Shown here piece by piece: positions 34,107-43,140 of a stretch of DNA of 64,000 bases; within the stretch, counting starts at the first letter, position 1, and each line of letters starts with the position of its first letter. The notes below the pieces were generated by a model that saw only the letters and a program-made list of their open reading frames with translations, did not search any database and was not told where the DNA came from. Source of the DNA: Kallotenue papyrolyticum (GTDB lineage Bacteria; Chloroflexota; Chloroflexia; Chloroflexales; Kallotenuaceae); NCBI RefSeq assembly GCF_000526415.1, contig NZ_JAGA01000002.1, forward strand, positions 2,224,001-2,288,000, in the 5' to 3' direction. The translations under genes and the position numbers were made by a program.

Positions 34107-34658
34107 ATGCCGGAGGAGCACGCAGCAACGGCCAGCCTGGAGCTCATCAGTCGGAGTGTGGTGGAGACGGTGGCGCTGGGCCGTCGTCTGGGCGCGTGGC
34201 TGCAGCCCGGCGATGTGGTGCTGCTGTACGCGCCGCTGGGCGCGGGCAAAACGCATCTCACCAAAGGCATCGCCGCGGCCTGGGGCGTGGACGAGGCTGA
34301 GGTCAGCAGCCCGACCTTTGTGCTGGTCAATGTCTATGAGGCCGATCGCGCGCATGGCCGCAGGCCGATCTACCACGTCGATCTCTACCGCATCGACGCG
34401 CCGGAGCAGCTGGTCGCGCTGGGGTGGGACGACGTGCTCGCCGGCGACGGCTTGACGATCATCGAATGGGCCGAGCGCGCCGAGGGGTGGCTGCCGCGCG
34501 AGCACCTGGCGATCCACATCGCGCATTTGGGGCCGGAGCAGCGCCAACTGCGCTTCTGCGCGCAGGGAGCGCGTCCCCGGCAGGTGCTTGAGGCGTTGCG
34601 CGCGGATCTGCTGCGCGATGCAGCCAGGGCGGAGCAACAGGATGCTGCTGGCGATTGA
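34107..34658 (+). CDS. tsaE: tRNA threonylcarbamoyladenosine biosynthesis ATPase TsaE
   Basis: A 183-residue protein with a Walker A motif (APLGAGKTHLTKGIA), the TsaE signature SSPTFVLVNVYE and YHVDLYRID, and a Walker B-like IIEWAERAEGWLP. TsaE works with TsaB and TsaD to install t6A at A37 of ANN-decoding tRNAs. The ATG at 34107 is preferred over 34098 because the latter lies inside the -10 element; the message is then leaderless. The tsaB start lies inside its last 17 bases, so they are translated together. tsaD and rimI are not in the window. Confidence 0.92.
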   Translation: MPEEHAATASLELISRSVVETVALGRRLGAWLQPGDVVLLYAPLGAGKTHLTKGIAAAWGVDEAEVSSPTFVLVNVYEADRAHGRRPIYHVDLYRIDAPEQLVALGWDDVLAGDGLTIIEWAERAEGWLPREHLAIHIAHLGPEQRQLRFCAQGARPRQVLEALRADLLRDAARAEQQDAAGD

Positions 34659-35352
34659 CACCTCGACCGACGATGCGGGCATTGCGCTGTACGACGACGG
34701 GCGCGTGCTGGCCGAGTGCGCTTGGCATTCGGGACGCCGCCATGCCGAGCAGGTGCTGCCGTTGATCGACACGCTGCTGCGCCAGCTCGACGCCACGCCC
34801 GCCGATCTGCGTGGGCTGGCGGTGGCGCTGGGGCCGGGAAGCTGGAGCGGGCTGCGCGTCGGGCTGAGTCTGGCCAAAGCGATCGCCCTGGCGCGGCAGG
34901 TGCCGTTGGTAGGCGTGCCGACGCTGGATGTGCTGGCCTACCCGCACCGACATGGCGCGTTGCCGGTGGTGCCGCTGGTGCGCCTGGGCCGCGATCGCTA
35001 CGGCGCGGCGGTCTATCGCCATGTCGACGGCTGGCGGCGCGTCGGCGCGATGCGCAATCTGGCGCTGGAGGAGCTGCCGACGCTGACCGATGCCGGCCTG
35101 TTCTGCGGCGATGTGGATGCCGCGGCGCGCGACCTGCTGCTTCAACGGCTTGGGGCGGCCGCTGCGTTCGCCATGGGCGCGGACAACGTGCGCCGTCCGG
35201 CAGCCCTGGCCGAGCTGGCCTGGCAACGGCTGCGTGCCGGCGCGCACGACGATCTGGTAGCGCTGGAACCGATCTACCTGGGAAGTCCGGTTAAAGAGAG
35301 GGGGCAGGGTGACACGCGGCACGGGCCAGGCGCCGCCGGCGCGGCGGGATGA
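34642..35352 (+). CDS. tsaB: tRNA threonylcarbamoyladenosine biosynthesis protein TsaB
   Basis: A 236-residue protein of the ASKHA fold. The N-terminal LLAIDTSTDDAGIALYDD is the phosphate-1 strand, HAEQVLPLIDTLL follows, and GPGSWSGLRVGLSLAKAIAL is the TsaB signature (usually GPGSFTGLRIG). Family members dimerise with TsaD and do not bind ATP catalytically. The C-terminal region is shorter than usual but complete, with YLGSPVKERGQG near the end. It overlaps tsaE by 17 bases and precedes the FHA genes. Confidence 0.9.
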   Translation: MLLAIDTSTDDAGIALYDDGRVLAECAWHSGRRHAEQVLPLIDTLLRQLDATPADLRGLAVALGPGSWSGLRVGLSLAKAIALARQVPLVGVPTLDVLAYPHRHGALPVVPLVRLGRDRYGAAVYRHVDGWRRVGAMRNLALEELPTLTDAGLFCGDVDAAARDLLLQRLGAAAAFAMGADNVRRPAALAELAWQRLRAGAHDDLVALEPIYLGSPVKERGQGDTRHGPGAAGAAG

Positions 35353-35388
35353 CTCCGCCGCAGCACTGCCGCGCACCCGCAAACGAGC

Positions 35389-36135
35389 ATGAGCGCACTG
35401 TCTCGCTTCGAAAGCTTCATGGAAAGCCTGGTGGAGGGCTCGGCCAAGCGCCTGTTCCGCTCGCCGGTGACGCCCGCCGAGATCACGCGCCGGCTGGAGC
35501 GCGCCATGGCCAGCCAGCAGACGATCACCGTCGATCGCATCATCGTGCCCAGCTTCTACCGTGCCTTTCTCCATCCGGAGGACTTCAAGGCCCTGGAGCC
35601 GGTGCAGGACGAGCTGGAGCGCGAGATGGCTAACTACTTGGCCGAGCTGGCGCGCGAGCGTGGCTTTACCCTGCTGCAGCACCCGGTGGTTGATGTCGCG
35701 CCTGACCCGGCGGTGAGCCGCCGCAGCATCCAGGTGGTCGCCGAGATGACCGGCGTGCATCCCGGCAACGCGCCGGCGGGTAGCGAGGTGGAGAGCACGC
35801 AGGTGATTCCCTCGCGCGGCGGCGCCCCGGTGCATGCAGCGTTGCCGTCGGCCGAGCTGGTGTTGCGCAGCGCGAGCGGCGCGCACGCCTTTCCGCTGGA
35901 GGCCAACCTGGTCACGCTGGGCCGCGGCCTCAACAACGACATTGTGCTGGAGGATCCGCGCATTTCGCGCCAGCATGCGCAGATTCGCTACCGTTCGCGG
36001 CGCTTCCTGATCTCCGATCTGGGCTCGACCAACGGCACCTATGTCAACGGCGTGCCGGTTTCGACGGAACAGGTCTTGCGCGACGGTGATATCGTCTCGC
36101 TGGGCGGGCTGGAACTGATCTTTCATCAACGCTGA
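35389..36135 (+). CDS. FhaA-like protein: DUF3662 plus FHA domain
   Basis: A 248-residue protein. The N-terminal segment (residues 1-120, RFESFMESLVEGSAKRLFRSPVTPAEI ...) resembles the DUF3662/FhaA N-terminal domain. It is joined by a linker to an FHA domain (about 160-246, with VTLGRGLNNDIVLEDPRISRQHAQIRY and DLGSTNGTYVNG). FHA domains bind phosphothreonine. In actinobacteria FhaA partners with serine/threonine kinases and peptidoglycan regulators; a similar role here is inferred from the domain pair. It precedes the second FHA gene by 20 bases, probably as an operon. Confidence 0.85.
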   Translation: MSALSRFESFMESLVEGSAKRLFRSPVTPAEITRRLERAMASQQTITVDRIIVPSFYRAFLHPEDFKALEPVQDELEREMANYLAELARERGFTLLQHPVVDVAPDPAVSRRSIQVVAEMTGVHPGNAPAGSEVESTQVIPSRGGAPVHAALPSAELVLRSASGAHAFPLEANLVTLGRGLNNDIVLEDPRISRQHAQIRYRSRRFLISDLGSTNGTYVNGVPVSTEQVLRDGDIVSLGGLELIFHQR

Positions 36136-36155
36136 GGCCGCCTGCTGGATACGCT

Positions 36156-36602
36156 ATGAATATCGGCCAGCTTTCGATCGAATTTCTGCTTCTGGCGCTG
36201 CGGATTGCCGTTGTTTTTCTGCTCTACCTGTTTCTGTATCAGGTGCTGCGCGTAATCACGCGTGAGCTGCGCATGTCGGGCGCGGAAGCGACGCCGGCAT
36301 CGGAGTATGGCTACCTGACGGTGATCAATCCGGGACAGACCGGCCTGGAGCCGGGCAAGCGCTTCCCACTCAACCAGGTCAATACCATTGGGCGGGCCAT
36401 GACCAACGACATCCCGCTCAACGACAACTTTCTCTCGGCGGAGCACGCGCTGCTGGAGTGGGACGGCTCCACCTGGATCATCGAGGACCTGGGCAGCACC
36501 AACGGTACCTGGCTCAACGGCCGCGAGGTGGTGCAGCCCACGCCCTTGACCTACGGTGATATCATCCAGCTTGGTCACGTCGAGCTTAAATTGTCGCGCT
36601 GA
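36156..36602 (+). CDS. Membrane-anchored FHA-domain protein (FhaB-like)
   Basis: A 148-residue protein with one N-terminal membrane helix (residues 7-30) followed by an FHA domain (about 60-145: NTIGRAMTNDIPLNDNFLSAEHALLEW and DLGSTNGTWLNGREV). The architecture matches FhaB/FipA-type proteins next to FhaA and kinases in Gram-positive cell-division loci. The FHA domain reads phosphothreonine marks on partners. No kinase or phosphatase gene is in the window, so the signalling partner is unknown. Confidence 0.85.
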   Translation: MNIGQLSIEFLLLALRIAVVFLLYLFLYQVLRVITRELRMSGAEATPASEYGYLTVINPGQTGLEPGKRFPLNQVNTIGRAMTNDIPLNDNFLSAEHALLEWDGSTWIIEDLGSTNGTWLNGREVVQPTPLTYGDIIQLGHVELKLSR

Positions 36603-36619
36603 GCAGCGCCGCCGACGCG

Positions 36620-36649
36620 TTGCGCAGCGCGAAACGCCTGTGATACAAT
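36620..36649 (+). promoter_or_regulatory. Promoter of the nuo operon
   Basis: TTGCGC (36620-36625), an 18-base spacer and TACAAT (36644-36649) preceded by TG. The leader to the nuoA start at 36733 is about 75 bases. Confidence 0.6.
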
Positions 36650-36732
36650 GCCTGGGAGCCCGAGCGATGTTGTGAGGTAGCCTTGACATTGTTGTCTGCG
36701 GCGCGATGCCAGGCCCGCCAGGAGGTGCACCG

Positions 36733-37089
36733 GTGTTGTCGAGCTATTCCTTTCTGAGCATCTTTACCATCGCCGCGCTGACCTTTCCGCTGCTGCCCTT
36801 GATCCTGTCGCGGTTGCTACGGCCGCACAAACCCTCGCCGAGTAAGCAGAGCACCTACGAGTGCGGCCTGGAGGCGGTCGGCGATATTCGCGTGCAATTC
36901 AAGGTGCAGTACTACCTCTACGCGCTGGCCTTTGTGATCTTCGATATCGAGGTGGTCTTCGTCTATCCCTGGGCGCTAGCCTACAACAGCGTTGGCCTGT
37001 TCGCGCTGGTGACGATCATCCTGTTTCTGGTGCTCTTTGCCGAAAGTCTGGTGTATGCCTGGCGCAAGGGCGCGCTGGAGTGGTTATAG
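36733..37089 (+). CDS. nuoA: NADH-quinone oxidoreductase subunit A
   Basis: A 118-residue membrane subunit with three helices and the conserved loop [28 protein letters not shown], which carries the Cys and Glu residues near the quinone channel, and [16 protein letters not shown] 36733 is chosen as start because AGGAGG lies seven bases ahead and the length then equals the family norm; an in-frame ATG at 36706 has no ribosome site. It is the first gene of a 12-gene operon in order A-B-C-D-I-H-J-K-L-M-M-N. Confidence 0.93.
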   Translation: MLSSYSFLSIFTIAALTFPLLPLILSRLLRPHKPSPSKQSTYECGLEAVGDIRVQFKVQYYLYALAFVIFDIEVVFVYPWALAYNSVGLFALVTIILFLVLFAESLVYAWRKGALEWL

Positions 37090-37096
37090 GTGAGCT

Positions 37097-37888
37097 ATGG
37101 CCGTGGAACCAACACCGCATGCGCCCACGAGCGACGAGGAACTGCAACGCGATCTTGAGCAGCAGGGCGTACTGCTCTCGAGCGTCAACTGGCTCTACAA
37201 CTGGGGGCGCCGCTCCTCGGTCTGGCCGATGCTCTTTGGTCTGGCCTGCTGTGCCATCGAAATGATCGCCTCGGCCACATCGCGCTACGACATCGCCCGC
37301 TTCGGCTCGGAGCTGTTTCGCGCCTCGCCGCGTCAGGCGGATCTGATGATCGTCGCCGGCACCGTCACCAAGAAGATGGTGCCGCAGATCGTGCGGCTCT
37401 ACAACCAGATGCCGGAGCCGAAGTGGGTGATCTCGATGGGCGCCTGCGCGACGTCGGGCGGTCCCTTCCGCGATGGCTACAACGTGGTGCGCGGCATTGA
37501 CCTATACATTCCGGTGGATGTCTATATTCCGGGCTGTCCGCCGCGGCCCGAAGCGCTGCTGCATGCCTTGATCACGCTTCAGCGCCAGATCGACCGTGAA
37601 AAGATCACGCAGGTGCGCTGGTACGACCGGCGCTGGCAGCCGCGCGACTTCCCCGTGCCGCAGTATGGCGCGCAGGGCTTGCTGGTGGAGGGCATCGAGG
37701 GGGTGGCCGACCCGGTCGGCGGTACTCCCCGCATGCTGCCCTTCGTCAGTCCGGCGCTGGGTGGCAAGGGCGAACGCCACACCGATCCGCGCTGGCTGGA
37801 GGGCAATCTGCCCAAAGGGTTGCTCGCCACGCGCACTGCTGAGGAGCTGCCCAAGGCTCTGGAGGATGAGCAGCATGCCACGCCTTGA
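37097..37888 (+). CDS. nuoB: NADH-quinone oxidoreductase subunit B
   Basis: A 263-residue subunit that carries cluster N2 next to the quinone site. Cluster cysteines appear in [10 protein letters not shown] (two adjacent), [10 protein letters not shown] and [12 protein letters not shown], all as expected. The core ends near residue 185; the remaining 80 residues ([20 protein letters not shown] near the end) form a C-terminal extension absent from short NuoB proteins. It starts seven bases after nuoA and overlaps nuoC by 14 bases. Confidence 0.95.
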   Translation: MAVEPTPHAPTSDEELQRDLEQQGVLLSSVNWLYNWGRRSSVWPMLFGLACCAIEMIASATSRYDIARFGSELFRASPRQADLMIVAGTVTKKMVPQIVRLYNQMPEPKWVISMGACATSGGPFRDGYNVVRGIDLYIPVDVYIPGCPPRPEALLHALITLQRQIDREKITQVRWYDRRWQPRDFPVPQYGAQGLLVEGIEGVADPVGGTPRMLPFVSPALGGKGERHTDPRWLEGNLPKGLLATRTAEELPKALEDEQHATP

Positions 37889-38465
37889 ACCAGGCCAACT
37901 GCGCGCGATCCTGCAACGCGAGTTGCCCGAGGCGTTGGTCGCGGATGGCAACGCGCCGCAGGTCGCGTCCGCCCAGGCGGGCGGCGATGCGGTGGCTTCC
38001 CAGCCGCTCCGCCGGCACGAGGAGCAGCCCGCGCCGCCGCCCCTGCGCGACGACGATGCCGTCGTGCGCGCGGAGTACCTGCCCCGCGTGCTGACCCTGC
38101 TGCGCGATCGCCTGGGCTACCACTACCTGTCGCACATCACCGCGGTCGATTACCTGGAATACGGGATCATCGAGGTGATCTATCACCTGTTCAACGTTGA
38201 GGCGGGCGGCGCAGGGCAGATCGTGCGCGTGCGTGTGCCGCGCGATCATCCGGTCATTCCCTCGATCACGCCGATCTGGCCAGGGGCCAACCTTCAGGAG
38301 CGTGAAGCCTGGGATCTCTACGGCGTGCGCTTTCCGGGGCATCCCTACCACCGGCGAATCTATATGTGGGAGGAGTTCGAGGGTCATCCCATGCGCAAGG
38401 ATTTCGAGAAAATCGGCGACGCCTACTTCCACTTCGCCTGGAAGGGCGAGGACGAGGAGGAGTAG
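37875..38465 (+). CDS. nuoC: NADH-quinone oxidoreductase subunit C
   Basis: A 196-residue protein with the 30-kDa subunit signature [21 protein letters not shown] and [23 protein letters not shown]. It docks with NuoD in the peripheral arm. The N-terminal 60 residues are variable and proline/glutamine-rich. The start may be ATG 37875 or 37866; both are close to GGAGG at 37861-37865, and the later one has the better distance. It is a separate gene, not fused to nuoD as in E. coli. Confidence 0.92.
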   Translation: MPRLEPGQLRAILQRELPEALVADGNAPQVASAQAGGDAVASQPLRRHEEQPAPPPLRDDDAVVRAEYLPRVLTLLRDRLGYHYLSHITAVDYLEYGIIEVIYHLFNVEAGGAGQIVRVRVPRDHPVIPSITPIWPGANLQEREAWDLYGVRFPGHPYHRRIYMWEEFEGHPMRKDFEKIGDAYFHFAWKGEDEEE

Positions 38466-38511
38466 TGGCGGATAGGCCGCTCCGAACGGCACCGCGTCCC
38501 TGGCAACAGCC

Positions 38512-39636
38512 ATGCTGAAGACTGAAGAACTGCAGATCAATATCGGCCCGCAGCACCCCTCGACGCATGGCGTCTTTCGTATGGTCGCCACCATCGACGG
38601 CGAGACGGTGGTGCATATCGAGCCGGTGTTCGGCTATCTGCACCGCAACCACGAGCAGCTCGGCGAGGTGCTCACCTACCTGCAGATCATTCCCTTCACC
38701 GATCGGCTCGACTACTTCAACGCCATGATCAACGAGCAGGGCTACTGCATGGCCGTGGAGCGGCTGGCCGGCATCGAGGTGCCGGAGCGGGCCGAGTACA
38801 TCCGCGTGATTGTGGCGGAGCTGTCGCGCATCCTGAACCATGCCTCGGCGCTCGGCTTTTTGATCAACGACATGGGCGCCTGGCAGACGCCGCTGCTCTA
38901 CGGCATGCGCCAGCGCGAGATGATCCTCGATATCTTCGAGGCGCTGGGCGGCTCGCGCATGATGTGCAACTACCTGCGCTTCGGCGGCGTGGCCCGCGAT
39001 CTGACGGCGCCGGTGCTGGAGCAGATCAACCAGCTCATGGAGCAGTTTCCCTCCTTCTTCGACGAGTTCGAGCGGCTGCTGACCACCAACGAGATCCTGC
39101 TGGCGCGTGCGCAGGGCGTGGGCATCCTGCCCAGGGAGCTGGCGCTGTCCTATAGTGTGACCGGCCCGTTGCTGCGCGGCTCGGGCATCGCCTATGATGT
39201 GCGCAAGGCCGAGCCCTACTCGGTGTACGACCGCTTTACCTTCGATATTCCGGTAGGCACGGTCGGCGATGTGTACGATCGCTACCTGGTGCGCATCGAG
39301 GAGATGCGCCAGAGCTACCGCATTCTGCAGCAGGCGCTGGAGCAACTGCCCGATGCGACCGGCTCATACATCAACCCGGCGCTGAAGGCGGTCTCCAAGC
39401 AGCAGAGCCTGCGACCACCGCCGGGCGAAGCCTATGCGCGCGTCGAATCGCCCAAGGGCGAGCTGGGCTACTACCTGGTCAGCGCCGGTGGCACCGCGCC
39501 CTACCGCTACAAGATCCGCGCGCCGAGCTTCATCAACCTGTCGGCACTCAGCGATATGTGTCGTGGTCACAAGGTCGCCGATATTGTGGTGATCCTGGGC
39601 AGCATCGATATCGTGATGGGAGAAGTTGACCGATGA
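38512..39636 (+). CDS. nuoD: NADH-quinone oxidoreductase subunit D
   Basis: A 374-residue 49-kDa-type subunit. Visible motifs are [14 protein letters not shown] (quinone-site loop with conserved His), [42 protein letters not shown] and the C-terminal [41 protein letters not shown]. NuoB and NuoD together form the quinone-reduction chamber. It ends overlapping the start of nuoI by four bases. Placement of nuoI directly after nuoD, with no nuoE, F or G, is the arrangement of 11-subunit-type complexes. Confidence 0.96.
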   Translation: MLKTEELQINIGPQHPSTHGVFRMVATIDGETVVHIEPVFGYLHRNHEQLGEVLTYLQIIPFTDRLDYFNAMINEQGYCMAVERLAGIEVPERAEYIRVIVAELSRILNHASALGFLINDMGAWQTPLLYGMRQREMILDIFEALGGSRMMCNYLRFGGVARDLTAPVLEQINQLMEQFPSFFDEFERLLTTNEILLARAQGVGILPRELALSYSVTGPLLRGSGIAYDVRKAEPYSVYDRFTFDIPVGTVGDVYDRYLVRIEEMRQSYRILQQALEQLPDATGSYINPALKAVSKQQSLRPPPGEAYARVESPKGELGYYLVSAGGTAPYRYKIRAPSFINLSALSDMCRGHKVADIVVILGSIDIVMGEVDR

Positions 39637-40781
39637 CAGCGACTCCCGAACCTGCTTCACGCGCCCAAGCGGCGGGCGGCGGCGGTGTGATCACCGTGCG
39701 GCGGCCCGACGGGCGGTTGCCCGCCGGCCAGGGCATGCTCCAGGGCATGCTGATCGTGCTGCGCCACTTCGTCAAATCGTTCACGACCTACGGCGCAACC
39801 AAGCGGCAGCACGAGGGCATGTTTACGGTTGAGTATCCGGAGGAGCGCCTGGCCGTGCCGGAGACCTTCCGCAACATGCCCATTCTGCTCTACGACGATG
39901 CCACCGGCCATGAGCTGTGTACCGCCTGCTTCCAGTGCGAGCGCATCTGCCCACCCAAGGTGATTCACATCACCCAGGCGCGCGATCCGCAGACGGGCAA
40001 GCCCGTGCCCGCCGCCGAGGAGTTCGTCATCGAATACGACTCGTGCATGAGTTGCGGCTACTGCCATGAGGTCTGCCCCTTTGATGCGATCAAGATGGAT
40101 CATTTCTATGAGCTCTCGACGGCCGATCACTTAAGCATGGATGTGCGCAAGGCGGAGCTCAACCGTCCGATCTCCTACTACCGCGCCATCGCACCGGAGC
40201 TGTGGGCCGAGGTCGAGACGCAGGCCATGAAAAAGCTGCAGAACAACATCAAGCGCCGCCCCGGCACGATCGGCATCGCGCCGCAGATGCTCGCCAGGCA
40301 GTTGGCTGCCGCACCGGCAGCCTCCCCCGCATCCGCCGCGCCGGGCCCATCGGCAGCGACCGGCGCGCAGCAACCCGGTGACAAGGCCCAGCGGCTGGAG
40401 GCCATTCGCGCCGCCAACGCCGCCAGACGCGCTGCCGCAGCACCCGCGGGCGAGCCGGGTACGCAGCTGGCCGAGTCCCAGGCTGCTGCAGCGGGCCCGC
40501 CGCCGGCCGCTCCCGGCAAGAGCATGTCGCCGGAGAAGCTGGCGCGCCTGGAGGCCATTCGCGCCGCCAAGCGCGCGCAGCAGGGTACGGCAGCAAGCGC
40601 GGCGGTGCCACCGACGCCACCTGCCCCTGACGAGGCCGCGTCGGCAGCCGCGCCCGGTGGAGAGTCTGGCGGGGGACCATCATCGCCGCCGGCAGCGCCG
40701 GGCAAAAATATGTCGCCGGAGAAGCTGGCGCGGCTGGAGGCGATCCGCGCCGCCAAGCGCGCGCAGCGGGAGAACCAGTGA
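39633..40781 (+). CDS. nuoI: NADH-quinone oxidoreductase subunit I with long repetitive C-terminal tail
   Basis: This 382-residue protein is about twice the usual length. Residues 1-215 are a normal NuoI with two 4Fe-4S motifs: C96, C99, C102, C106 ([15 protein letters not shown]) and C138, C141, C144, C148 ([13 protein letters not shown]). Residues 216-382 are an Ala/Pro/Gly-rich tail with three copies of a predicted helix, two near-identical ([19 protein letters not shown], about 298-316 and 360-378) and one diverged ([17 protein letters not shown] near residue 250). The tail is intact in frame and has no known function; it might bind a partner that replaces NuoEFG. It overlaps nuoD by four bases and nuoH by one. 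Confidence 0.93.
   Translation: MTATPEPASRAQAAGGGGVITVRRPDGRLPAGQGMLQGMLIVLRHFVKSFTTYGATKRQHEGMFTVEYPEERLAVPETFRNMPILLYDDATGHELCTACFQCERICPPKVIHITQARDPQTGKPVPAAEEFVIEYDSCMSCGYCHEVCPFDAIKMDHFYELSTADHLSMDVRKAELNRPISYYRAIAPELWAEVETQAMKKLQNNIKRRPGTIGIAPQMLARQLAAAPAASPASAAPGPSAATGAQQPGDKAQRLEAIRAANAARRAAAAPAGEPGTQLAESQAAAAGPPPAAPGKSMSPEKLARLEAIRAAKRAQQGTAASAAVPPTPPAPDEAASAAAPGGESGGGPSSPPAAPGKNMSPEKLARLEAIRAAKRAQRENQ
40380..40769 (+). repeat. In-gene repeats encoding the NuoI tail helices
   Basis: About 55 bases starting at ATG 40524 recur almost unchanged from ATG 40710 (ATGTCGCCGGAGAAGCTGGC in both), and a diverged copy begins near 40380. They encode the RLEAIRAA helix. Near-identity at DNA level suggests recent duplication within the gene. 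Confidence 0.8.
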
Positions 40782-41983
40782 TGCGTGGCTTGTGGACCCT
40801 GATCTTCGGCGAAGGCTGGCTGGCCACCCTGGCCACCTACGTCACAATCACCACCGCGATCCTGATCGTCGGGCCGTTGATGATGATGCTGTTCACCTGG
40901 ATCGAACGGCGCGGGATTGCCTACATGCAGGATCGCAAAGGGCCCAATCGCGTCGGGCCGTTCGGCCTGTTCCAGCCGCTGGCCGAAGCGATCAAGACCA
41001 TGACCAAGGAGGACATTACCCCGCGCGGCGCGGATCGCTGGGTGCACCTGCTCGCGCCGGTGGTGATCATGTTCTCGACGGTGATGGCCTTCGCCGTGAT
41101 CCCCTGGGGCAACCTCATGCCGCCCACCGCCGATATGAACGTCGCGGTGCTGTTTGTGGTGGCGGTCTCGGCGATCCATACGCTGGGCCTGCTGATGGCC
41201 GGCTGGGGCTCGAACAACAAGTTCGCCCTGCTGGGCGGCATGCGCGGCGTGGCGCAGGCGATCTCCTACGAGATCCCGCAGGTGATGTCGTTGGTGGCGA
41301 TCGTGTTGATGGCCGGCACGATGAGCGTCAAGCAGATCGTGCTCAACCAGACCATGAACTTCGGCCTGGGCTGGTATGTCTTCAACCCGGTTGGCCTGTT
41401 CGCGTTTCTGATCTTCTGGATCGCTGCGCTGGCCGAGGGTGAGCGCACGCCCTTCGATATCCCCGAAGCCGAGTCGGAGATCGTCGCCGGGCATATGACC
41501 GAATATTCCGGCATGAAGTTCGCCGTGTTCTACCTGGCCAACTACATGACCAACCTGGCGATCTGCGCGCTGGCGGCGGGCCTGTTCCTGGGCGGTGGCG
41601 CCGGGCCGGGCACGACGCTGGCCTACATCGGCACGCCACTCTCGGTGATCTATTTTCTGATCAAAACGATTGGCCTGTTCTTTGTGATGGTCTGGCTGCG
41701 TGGCACGCTGCCGCGCCTGCGCGTCGATCAGTTGATGGCCTTTGCCTGGAAGTTTTTGCTGCCGCTGGCGCTGATCAATACCTTCAGCGCGGCGATCTGG
41801 GTGGCGATCACGCAGTGGGGCGCGCCGCAGAACCTGCCGCAGCTCGATCAGCTCACGCCGGCACTGCGCCTCGTGATCGCCTATGTGGTGACCGGCGCGC
41901 TCAATATCGGCGCCTTTCTCTGGATGGTGCGCGCCGGCGCGCGTCGCCGCGTGGCGCTGCCGGGTACAGTGGGCGCGGCCTGA
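40781..41983 (+). CDS. nuoH: NADH-quinone oxidoreductase subunit H
   Basis: A 400-residue membrane subunit that links the quinone chamber to the proton-pumping arm. Motifs include ERRGIAYMQDRKGPNRVGP in the first loop, MTKEDITPRGADRW, GWGSNNKFALLGGMRGVAQAISYEIP, ERTPFDIPEAESEIVAGHMTEYSGM and the C-terminal RGTLPRLRVDQLM. All quinone-channel acidic loops look intact. The start is ATG 40781; a GTG immediately before it (40778) is an alternative. Followed by a 107-base gap before nuoJ that contains a TACAAT (42009-42014), possibly a weak internal promoter. Confidence 0.96.
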   Translation: MRGLWTLIFGEGWLATLATYVTITTAILIVGPLMMMLFTWIERRGIAYMQDRKGPNRVGPFGLFQPLAEAIKTMTKEDITPRGADRWVHLLAPVVIMFSTVMAFAVIPWGNLMPPTADMNVAVLFVVAVSAIHTLGLLMAGWGSNNKFALLGGMRGVAQAISYEIPQVMSLVAIVLMAGTMSVKQIVLNQTMNFGLGWYVFNPVGLFAFLIFWIAALAEGERTPFDIPEAESEIVAGHMTEYSGMKFAVFYLANYMTNLAICALAAGLFLGGGAGPGTTLAYIGTPLSVIYFLIKTIGLFFVMVWLRGTLPRLRVDQLMAFAWKFLLPLALINTFSAAIWVAITQWGAPQNLPQLDQLTPALRLVIAYVVTGALNIGAFLWMVRAGARRRVALPGTVGAA

Positions 41984-42090
41984 GGCGCGCGGTGCCGGCG
42001 AGTCATGGTACAATCGCGCGACGCTCCGACCAAGGGGCGTGCGTGTGAGCCACAAGCGCGTGACAGGCGAGCTCCAACGGGTAGGCAGCG

Positions 42091-42813
42091 ATGACGTATG
42101 ATATCGCCAGTTTTGTGATCGGCCTGCTGTTCTGGGTGCTGTCCGCCGTGGTGCTGGGCAGCGCGCTCATGGTGGTCGTCGCCCGCGATGTGGTGCATGC
42201 CGCGCTCTGGCTGATCGCGTCCTTCGCCGGCGTGGCCGGGCTGTATTTTCTGCTGGAAGCGCCCTTTATCGGCGTGGTGCAGATCCTGGTGTACACCGGC
42301 GCAGTCTCGATCCTGGTGCTGTTCGCGATCATGCTGACGCGGCACGGGCCGGAGCGGGGCGCCTTGCGCTTCGAGCGCTGGTGGATCGCAGCGTTGGTGG
42401 CGCTGGGCCTGTTCGCGGGCGTCATGCTACCGACGATCTGGACGCCCGAACTGCGCGATCCCGACACGGGTGCGCTTACCTACTGGCCGCAGGTGGAGCG
42501 TGTGGCACCGACCGCGCCGCAGGCGGAGGGTGCCGCAGCGCCGATCGCCGGCGCGCGCGAGATCGGTGTTGCCTTCATGCACGAGTACTATCTGCCCTTC
42601 TGGCTGGGCAACATCCTGCTGCTGGTGGCGCTGATCGGTGCGATCGTGATCGCCTATGAGGAGCGCGCCCGGCGGCGGCGCGTGCTGACCCTGGCCGAAG
42701 AGGCCGAACTGCGTCGCGCGCTGGCCGGCCTCACCGCCGAAGGAGCTGCCACCGAGCGTGCCGCGCTGTTGCCCGCTGCCTTGGAGGAACGCAATCGGGA
42801 GGCGCAGCCATGA
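42091..42813 (+). CDS. nuoJ: NADH-quinone oxidoreductase subunit J
   Basis: A 240-residue membrane subunit with five helices. Typical stretches are ALMVVVARDVVHAALWLIASFAGVAGLYFLLEAPFIGVVQILVYTGAVSILVLFAIMLT. Helix 3 with GVAGLYFLLEAPF corresponds to the pi-bulge region used in coupling. A C-terminal cytoplasmic extension with many Glu/Arg residues (about 55 residues) follows the last helix and is longer than in E. coli. It ends in a four-base overlap with nuoK. Confidence 0.93.
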   Translation: MTYDIASFVIGLLFWVLSAVVLGSALMVVVARDVVHAALWLIASFAGVAGLYFLLEAPFIGVVQILVYTGAVSILVLFAIMLTRHGPERGALRFERWWIAALVALGLFAGVMLPTIWTPELRDPDTGALTYWPQVERVAPTAPQAEGAAAPIAGAREIGVAFMHEYYLPFWLGNILLLVALIGAIVIAYEERARRRRVLTLAEEAELRRALAGLTAEGAATERAALLPAALEERNREAQP

Positions 42814-43139
42814 CCCCTTCGATCGTGCGCGCCATGCCGCTGGAAGCCTTTCTGACCGTGGCGGCGGCGCTGTTTTGCATCGGCTTGTACGGCGCGCTGT
42901 CGCGCCGCAACACGGTCAGCATCTTGATGGGCGTCGAGCTGATGCTGAACGCGGTGGTGCTCAACCTGATCGCCTTCTGGCGCTACCTCGAACCGGCTAA
43001 CGCTAACGGGCTGATCTTCGCGATCATCGCCATCACCGTCGCGGCGGCCGAGGCGGCGGTGGGCCTGGCGATGGTGATCGCCGCCTACCGCACGCGCCTG
43101 ACGATCAACGCCGATGAGATCGATAGCTTGAAGGGCTGA
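42810..43139 (+). CDS. nuoK: NADH-quinone oxidoreductase subunit K
   Basis: A 109-residue subunit with three membrane helices and the conserved helix-buried glutamates in ILMGVELMLNAVVLNLIAF and AIITVAAAEAAVGLAMV-type segments, used in proton transfer. NTVSILMGVELMLN is the signature. It overlaps nuoJ by four bases and precedes nuoL by one base. Confidence 0.95.
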   Translation: MTPSIVRAMPLEAFLTVAAALFCIGLYGALSRRNTVSILMGVELMLNAVVLNLIAFWRYLEPANANGLIFAIIAITVAAAEAAVGLAMVIAAYRTRLTINADEIDSLKG

Positions 43140-43140
43140 C

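Noticed and set aside
40380-40769. CRISPR-like or minisatellite array
   Set aside because: Only two near-identical copies and one diverged copy, all in frame inside nuoI; no regular spacers.
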